From Streptomyces fumanus (GTDB lineage Bacteria; Actinomycetota; Actinomycetes; Streptomycetales; Streptomycetaceae): a stretch of 64,000 nucleotides of DNA. Position numbers and translations under genes: made by a program. Below the pieces are notes generated by a model. That model saw only the letters and a list, made by a program, of their open reading frames with translations. It was not told where the DNA came from and searched no databases. Below, in pieces: positions 63,976 through 64,000 of the stretch; position 1 is the stretch's first letter, and each line of letters begins with the position of its first letter. The stretch is taken from the NCBI RefSeq assembly GCF_014655295.1, contig NZ_BNBI01000001.1, forward strand, positions 310,001 to 374,000. The letters run 5' to 3'.

Positions 63976-64000
63976 GGTGGGCAGGGTGGGCGGTGTTTTT

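Overview
The window is high-G+C chromosomal DNA from a Streptomyces or a very close actinomycete. Codons end mostly in G or C, TTA codons are almost absent, many genes start with GTG, and several genes look leaderless. The gene order glyS / znuACB-zur / uppS-recO, the SCO2521-SCO2525 family run, leuA, and phoH-ybeY-corC-era matches what I remember of the core arm of S. coelicolor (about SCO2480-SCO2550). I saw no rRNA, tRNA, CRISPR, insertion sequence or prophage. The left edge cuts a gene; the right edge falls in a repeat upstream of a HIT gene.

Layout. 1-3.8 kb: a translationally coupled pair of secreted proteins, an FG-GAP propeller and a very large surface protein that runs off the window. 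3.9-8.8 kb: a broken TauE/SafE exporter gene, then an assimilatory nitrite reductase operon (FAD oxidoreductase, nirB, nirD) behind a GlnR-like box. 8.9-16.4 kb: a PhoX-like Tat phosphatase behind a PHO-box-like repeat, an excalibur protein, divergent map and a small XRE regulator sharing repeat operators, pyruvate phosphate dikinase, and a ROK regulator. 16.6-29.3 kb: a debranching-enzyme-like glycosidase with a TTA codon, tRNA-dihydrouridine synthase, an MFS pump, a frameshifted giant P-type ATPase coupled to a histone-tail-like protein, and an XRE/MmyB regulator divergent from a second MFS pump.

29.3-35.9 kb: glycyl-tRNA synthetase, a Zur-controlled zinc uptake operon with zur itself, UppS and RecO. 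36.1-42.8 kb: a six-gene operon of unknown function (SAM methyltransferase, large helical protein, MinD-like ATPase with an altered P-loop, two unknown proteins, and a membrane protein). This is the best candidate in the window for an undescribed system. 43-50.9 kb: a GNAT, a TerB-like protein, leuA with a leucine-rich leader peptide, a protealysin-like M4 protease with its emfourin inhibitor, a GH1 glycosidase, era and a degenerate cytidine deaminase.

50.9-56.5 kb: a second XRE/MmyB-MFS module, with a perfect 10-bp-arm palindrome between the two genes, sits inside the phoH-ybeY-corC-cdd-era housekeeping cluster. 56.6-64 kb: a PfkB kinase and a glucarate-dehydratase-like enolase divergent from an IclR regulator (acid-sugar catabolism), an MFS transporter with a consensus CRP-type site upstream, an adenosine/adenine deaminase, RNase Z and a HIT protein. 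Recurrent regulatory themes are nutrient control (GlnR, PhoP, Zur, leucine attenuation) and local repressor/efflux pairs. All calls come from reading the sequence and recalled family knowledge; no searches were run.
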